Assembly (NCBI RefSeq): GCF_963576615.1
Contig: NC_088714.1
Span: 1,240,001-1,304,000, forward strand
Source: Watersipora subatra
Lineage: Eukaryota > Bryozoa > Gymnolaemata > Cheilostomatida > Watersiporidae
Direction of reading: 5' to 3'
DNA length: 64,000 bases
Shown: positions 60,771-64,000 of the stretch, one piece after another
Layout: every line of letters begins with the position of its first letter
Position numbering within the stretch: the stretch's first letter is position 1
Notes under the pieces: model-generated
Databases searched by the model: none
What the model was told of the DNA's origin: nothing
What the model saw: the letters and a program-made list of their open reading frames with translations, nothing else
Made by a program: the position numbers and the translations under genes

Positions 60771-61890
60771 GAGGTGGAATGAGACACGAGACGTCTCGAG
60801 TATCGACCTGTCCCGTCTTGTATCGGTCTCGTCTCGACTTAATTATTGCCAAACTCGAGACAGGAAATAGAACTAAAGCGCCTGCGCCCGGTTGTTAAAA
60901 CATGGCTTCTTGCGGTAGCAACAACTCCATATATTGTAATGGATTGCGGGCAACTGCCTTTAAAGTTACACCCGGTCCGTTACTACCTGTTGCTATTGAT
61001 TATGTTGTCTACAGTCTAATCATGTAGTCCGGACAACGGCCCTGTTATATTTTAGTTCGGTTCTGTGTCCTTAAAACAGATACCGGGTCGTATCTAATTA
61101 CTCTTCGGATAATCCAATTTAATAAATAACGGGTAAAATGTCTGTATTTTATCGTATCGCGTGTAAACACCAACCGCCCTTAATAAAGTTCGGGCCTCTT
61201 TTACGTATATACTACCAATCGCGGGTAAAACTTGTCCGGACACGGAGAAACGAACGAAAGGCCGTGTCGACCATAGTCCGTGTTCGGTTAACAATAACGT
61301 TTTGTTAGCTCAATATAAGAATATACATGTGCATGTATACAGTAATTAATATAATTTCATGACTACAATTTAAATATAATTCACATACTACAGTTAATAC
61401 ACAAACAAAACTTAACACTAATGAAACGATAAGAATGAAAGTGTTATCGTGTGTTCTTTTAGTTGCGGTATTTCTTTGTAGAGCGACGGCTATCGGTTTC
61501 ATTACACATTACATTAAAAAGTAAGAACTATTCAATAGATAGTAAAAATATACATGTACAAAGCAATATGTTTATAATAATTATGATCAATCAAGCTCAA
61601 AATTCTTAGAATATATAACTTCGGTATTTTAGAGCTGTTTGTGTCACTTTTGTTTACAAAAACTACATGCATATCACTATTAAATTGTTGTATTTAAATC
61701 GTTTACACCAGGTGAAAATTCAATTTAAAAATAGTTTTATTAATTTTATATATACCAAGTAGCTAGTACTTGTGTAGTGAAATCATCACCAAATGCTCAT
61801 TATTTTACTGTCTCGAGTCTCGAATTTTTACAAGACAGTGTCTCGAGTCTCGTCTCGAACTTGAAAAACCTGTCTCGTTCCACCTCTACT
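60771..61890. mobile_element. hAT-like non-autonomous element with GAGAC/GTCTC ends
   Basis: The left end TAGAGGTGGAATGAGACACG and the right end CTGTCTCGTTCCACCTCTA are inverted repeats. The subterminal 60-90 bp on both sides carry many GAGAC/GTCTC and TCGAG words. The AGAGGTGG-type end recalls hAT elements. The flanking octamers CTTCACCT and CTTGCACA agree only partly. No transposase frame was seen. Confidence 0.65.
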
Positions 61891-62227
61891 TGCACAATTT
61901 GAAGGACAAGGACTTTGTAATAAACATGATAATTGATGTGTAATTGACAATGTTAGTTCAGATCGTGTTTATATTGAGGTCAGAATGCAATGATTACTGA
62001 CGTGTCATATGGAAACTGTATATTGTTTTTTAAACGAGTAGAACATACAATGTAAAAACTTACACACTAAAATGAGGTTAGAAGTTGTCCCTACCATTTT
62101 TAAAAAGAAATGCGTGTCTGCCATTTTATTTTAGTGAAAGTTTGTCTAAACGGATACACTGCTAATTGCCTAGCTGATGAGTTTAGGGAGGATTTGACAT
62201 TTTTTACTTACTTCTCCTTCAAACCCT

Positions 62228-62402
62228 CCGTAAAGGTTGGTTTGCAATAAAATTCACATTACAGTTATTTGGTATCAAAAGATTCACCATGTTTCACTCT
62301 GCTATGCTGTACGTGCAAAATATGTGGAAATGTGATTACAAGCTCTTAAAAGTTCAAAAACGAACAGTTAATCGCCGACATCACGAAACTGCTGTAGATT
62401 AG
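62228..62402. mobile_element. TTAA fold-back element, copy 4 (one end only)
   Basis: Begins GTAAAGGTTGGTTTGCAATA and follows the left repeat of the family through AAAGTTCAAAAACGAACAG to CTGCTGTAGATT. The opposite end is absent, so this is a solo terminal repeat. Confidence 0.75.
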
Positions 62403-62569
62403 AACAAAAAACCACAATTCTTAGCCAAAATGAAGACATTGTATGGAAGACATTTATTTGTAGCACACGGAGTTGGCTTTTCTTCAGGATATTCAGATAT
62501 CCTTGGAATGAAATGTTCTTCCTCGACCATTCCCTTAGTCACCAGCTGTTGAAATCTTTCTACTTTCTA

Positions 62570-63520
62570 AAGGGTATTCAAGGACAACATAGGTATGTAC
62601 TCGCTGGAAGGGTGCTATTATACGCTTATATAAAGGGTATTCAAGGATAACATAGGTATGTACTTGCTGGAAGGGTGCTATTATTCGCTTATATAAAGGG
62701 AATTCAAGGGTAACATAGGTACATGTATGTACTTGCTGGAAGGGTGCTATTATACGCTTATATAAAGGGTATTCAAGGATAACATAGGTATGTACTTGCT
62801 GGAAGGGTGTTATTATACGCTTATATAAAGGGTATTCAAGAATAACATAGGTATGTGCTTGCTGGAAGGGTGCTATTATACGCTTATATAAGGGAATTCA
62901 AGAATAACATAGGTATGTGCTTGCTGGAAGGGTGCTATTATACGCTTATATAAAGGGAATTCAAGGTTAACATAGGTATGTACTTGCTGGAAGGGTGCTA
63001 TTATACACTTATATAAAGGGAATTCAAGGATAACATAGGTATGTACTTGCTGGAAGGGTGCTATTATACGCTTATATAAAGGGAATTCAAGGATAACATA
63101 GGTATGTACTTGCTGGAACGGTGCTATTATACGCTTATATAAAGGGTATTCAAGGATAACATAGGTATGTACTTGCTGGAAGGGTGCTATTATACGCTTA
63201 TATAAAGGGAATTCAAGGTTAACATAGGTATGTACTTGCTGGAAGATGCTATTATACACTTATATAAAGGGAATTCAAGGATAACATAGGTATGTACTTG
63301 CTGGAAGGGTGCTATTATACGCTTATATAAAGGGTATTCAAGGTTAACATAAGTATGTACTTGCTGGAAGGGTGCTATTATACGCTTATATAATGGGAAT
63401 TCAAGGTTAACATAGGTATGTACTTGCTGGAAGGGTGCTATTATACGCTTATATAAAGGGTATTCAAGGATAACATAGGTATGTACTTGATGGAAGGGTG
63501 CTATTATACGCTTATATAAA
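62570..63520. repeat. 63-bp tandem array, about 15 copies
   Basis: The unit runs GGGTATTCAAGGATAACATA, GGTATGTACTTGCTGGAAGG, GTGCTATTATACGCTTATAT, AAA. GAATTCAAGG and GTATTCAAGG forms alternate irregularly. Each unit ends in a TATATAAA word. Confidence 0.95.
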
Positions 63521-64000
63521 TAGTCTCAAAATGCATTTCATTGTCATACAATGAGATTATAAAAATGTATTCAAAATCTTGTACATGTTAGACTTTCATG
63601 AAAGTTTACACTTAATATAATCTTTGGGCAGACAAACTACAGACTTTATATTGTTTTTAAGAAGTTTTTCTGATTCCAAATGTAATTCCGATGTGTTAGT
63701 TTAATTCCTTCATACTTCAAGTTATAAAGTTTCCTGTATAACATCTGGTGTTATCAAACTTTGGCAGATAGATTTCCAATCGTGTCACATTATCTATTAT
63801 AAACGTGTGCAATGCATTCGTATGCTTTGCTTTTGTGTTTTTACAACAAATATTAAAGTTTTTTGGTCTTTTAAAAAAGTTTTAATGACTGGAAAATAGC
63901 AAATTTTACATATTTTACCCAAAAAAATGTTAATATTTTTTACTTTTCCAATCAATAATATTTGGCGCTATTCACTGAACATGGTTTCAGTCTATGCTAA
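63521..64000. other. Right edge, no feature recognised
   Basis: AT-rich sequence after the 63-bp array, with no coding signal. Confidence 0.5.

Noticed and set aside
62876-63259. Repeat frame (FQQVHTYV-type)
   Set aside because: 63-bp minisatellite with no other support.

Overview
This window is nuclear DNA of an invertebrate animal. It carries four multi-exon protein genes with GT-AG introns, AT-rich non-coding DNA, LINE and DNA-transposon remains, and an unusually large amount of tandem repeat. The proteins are plainly metazoan. The general character suggests a lophotrochozoan such as a mollusc, bryozoan or annelid, but no feature fixes the phylum.

Layout. (1) 1883-8074, minus strand: GTP cyclohydrolase I (GCH1), five coding exons, 247 aa, complete. 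(2) about 14900-36289, plus strand: a tubulin-tyrosine-ligase-like (TTLL) enzyme with an N-terminal membrane segment, ten firmly placed coding exons plus one candidate first exon, spread over about 21 kb. One of its introns holds a roughly 4.2-kb LINE in antisense. (3) 39594-42385, minus strand: a YY1/pleiohomeotic zinc-finger transcription factor, four exons. (4) 47874-55715, plus strand: sphingolipid delta-4 desaturase (DEGS1), six coding exons, 324 aa, complete with a poly(A) signal. The four genes have unrelated jobs (pterin synthesis, tubulin modification, transcription, ceramide synthesis) and show no operon-like arrangement.

Non-coding content. About twenty tandem arrays with units of 15 to 94 bp cover roughly a sixth of the window, mostly inside introns. 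Several touch splice sites. The clearest case is the TTLL intron 23968-28162: its 5' splice site is the first unit of a 27-bp array, and its 3' splice site grows out of the last unit of a 49-bp array of about 40 copies. Four copies of a TTAA-flanked fold-back element, a second inverted-repeat family seen in two opposite copies, a hAT-like element, a piggyBac-like MITE, a TA-flanked MITE and another small inverted-repeat element were found by comparing the window with itself. LINE remnants lie at 12.1-13.1, 19.0-19.7 and 28.9-33.1 kb, and a broken Ty3/Gypsy relic at 58.3-59.5 kb.

The region from 55.7 kb to the end has no host gene that I can recognise. It is a transposon-rich intergenic stretch closing with a 63-bp tandem array.
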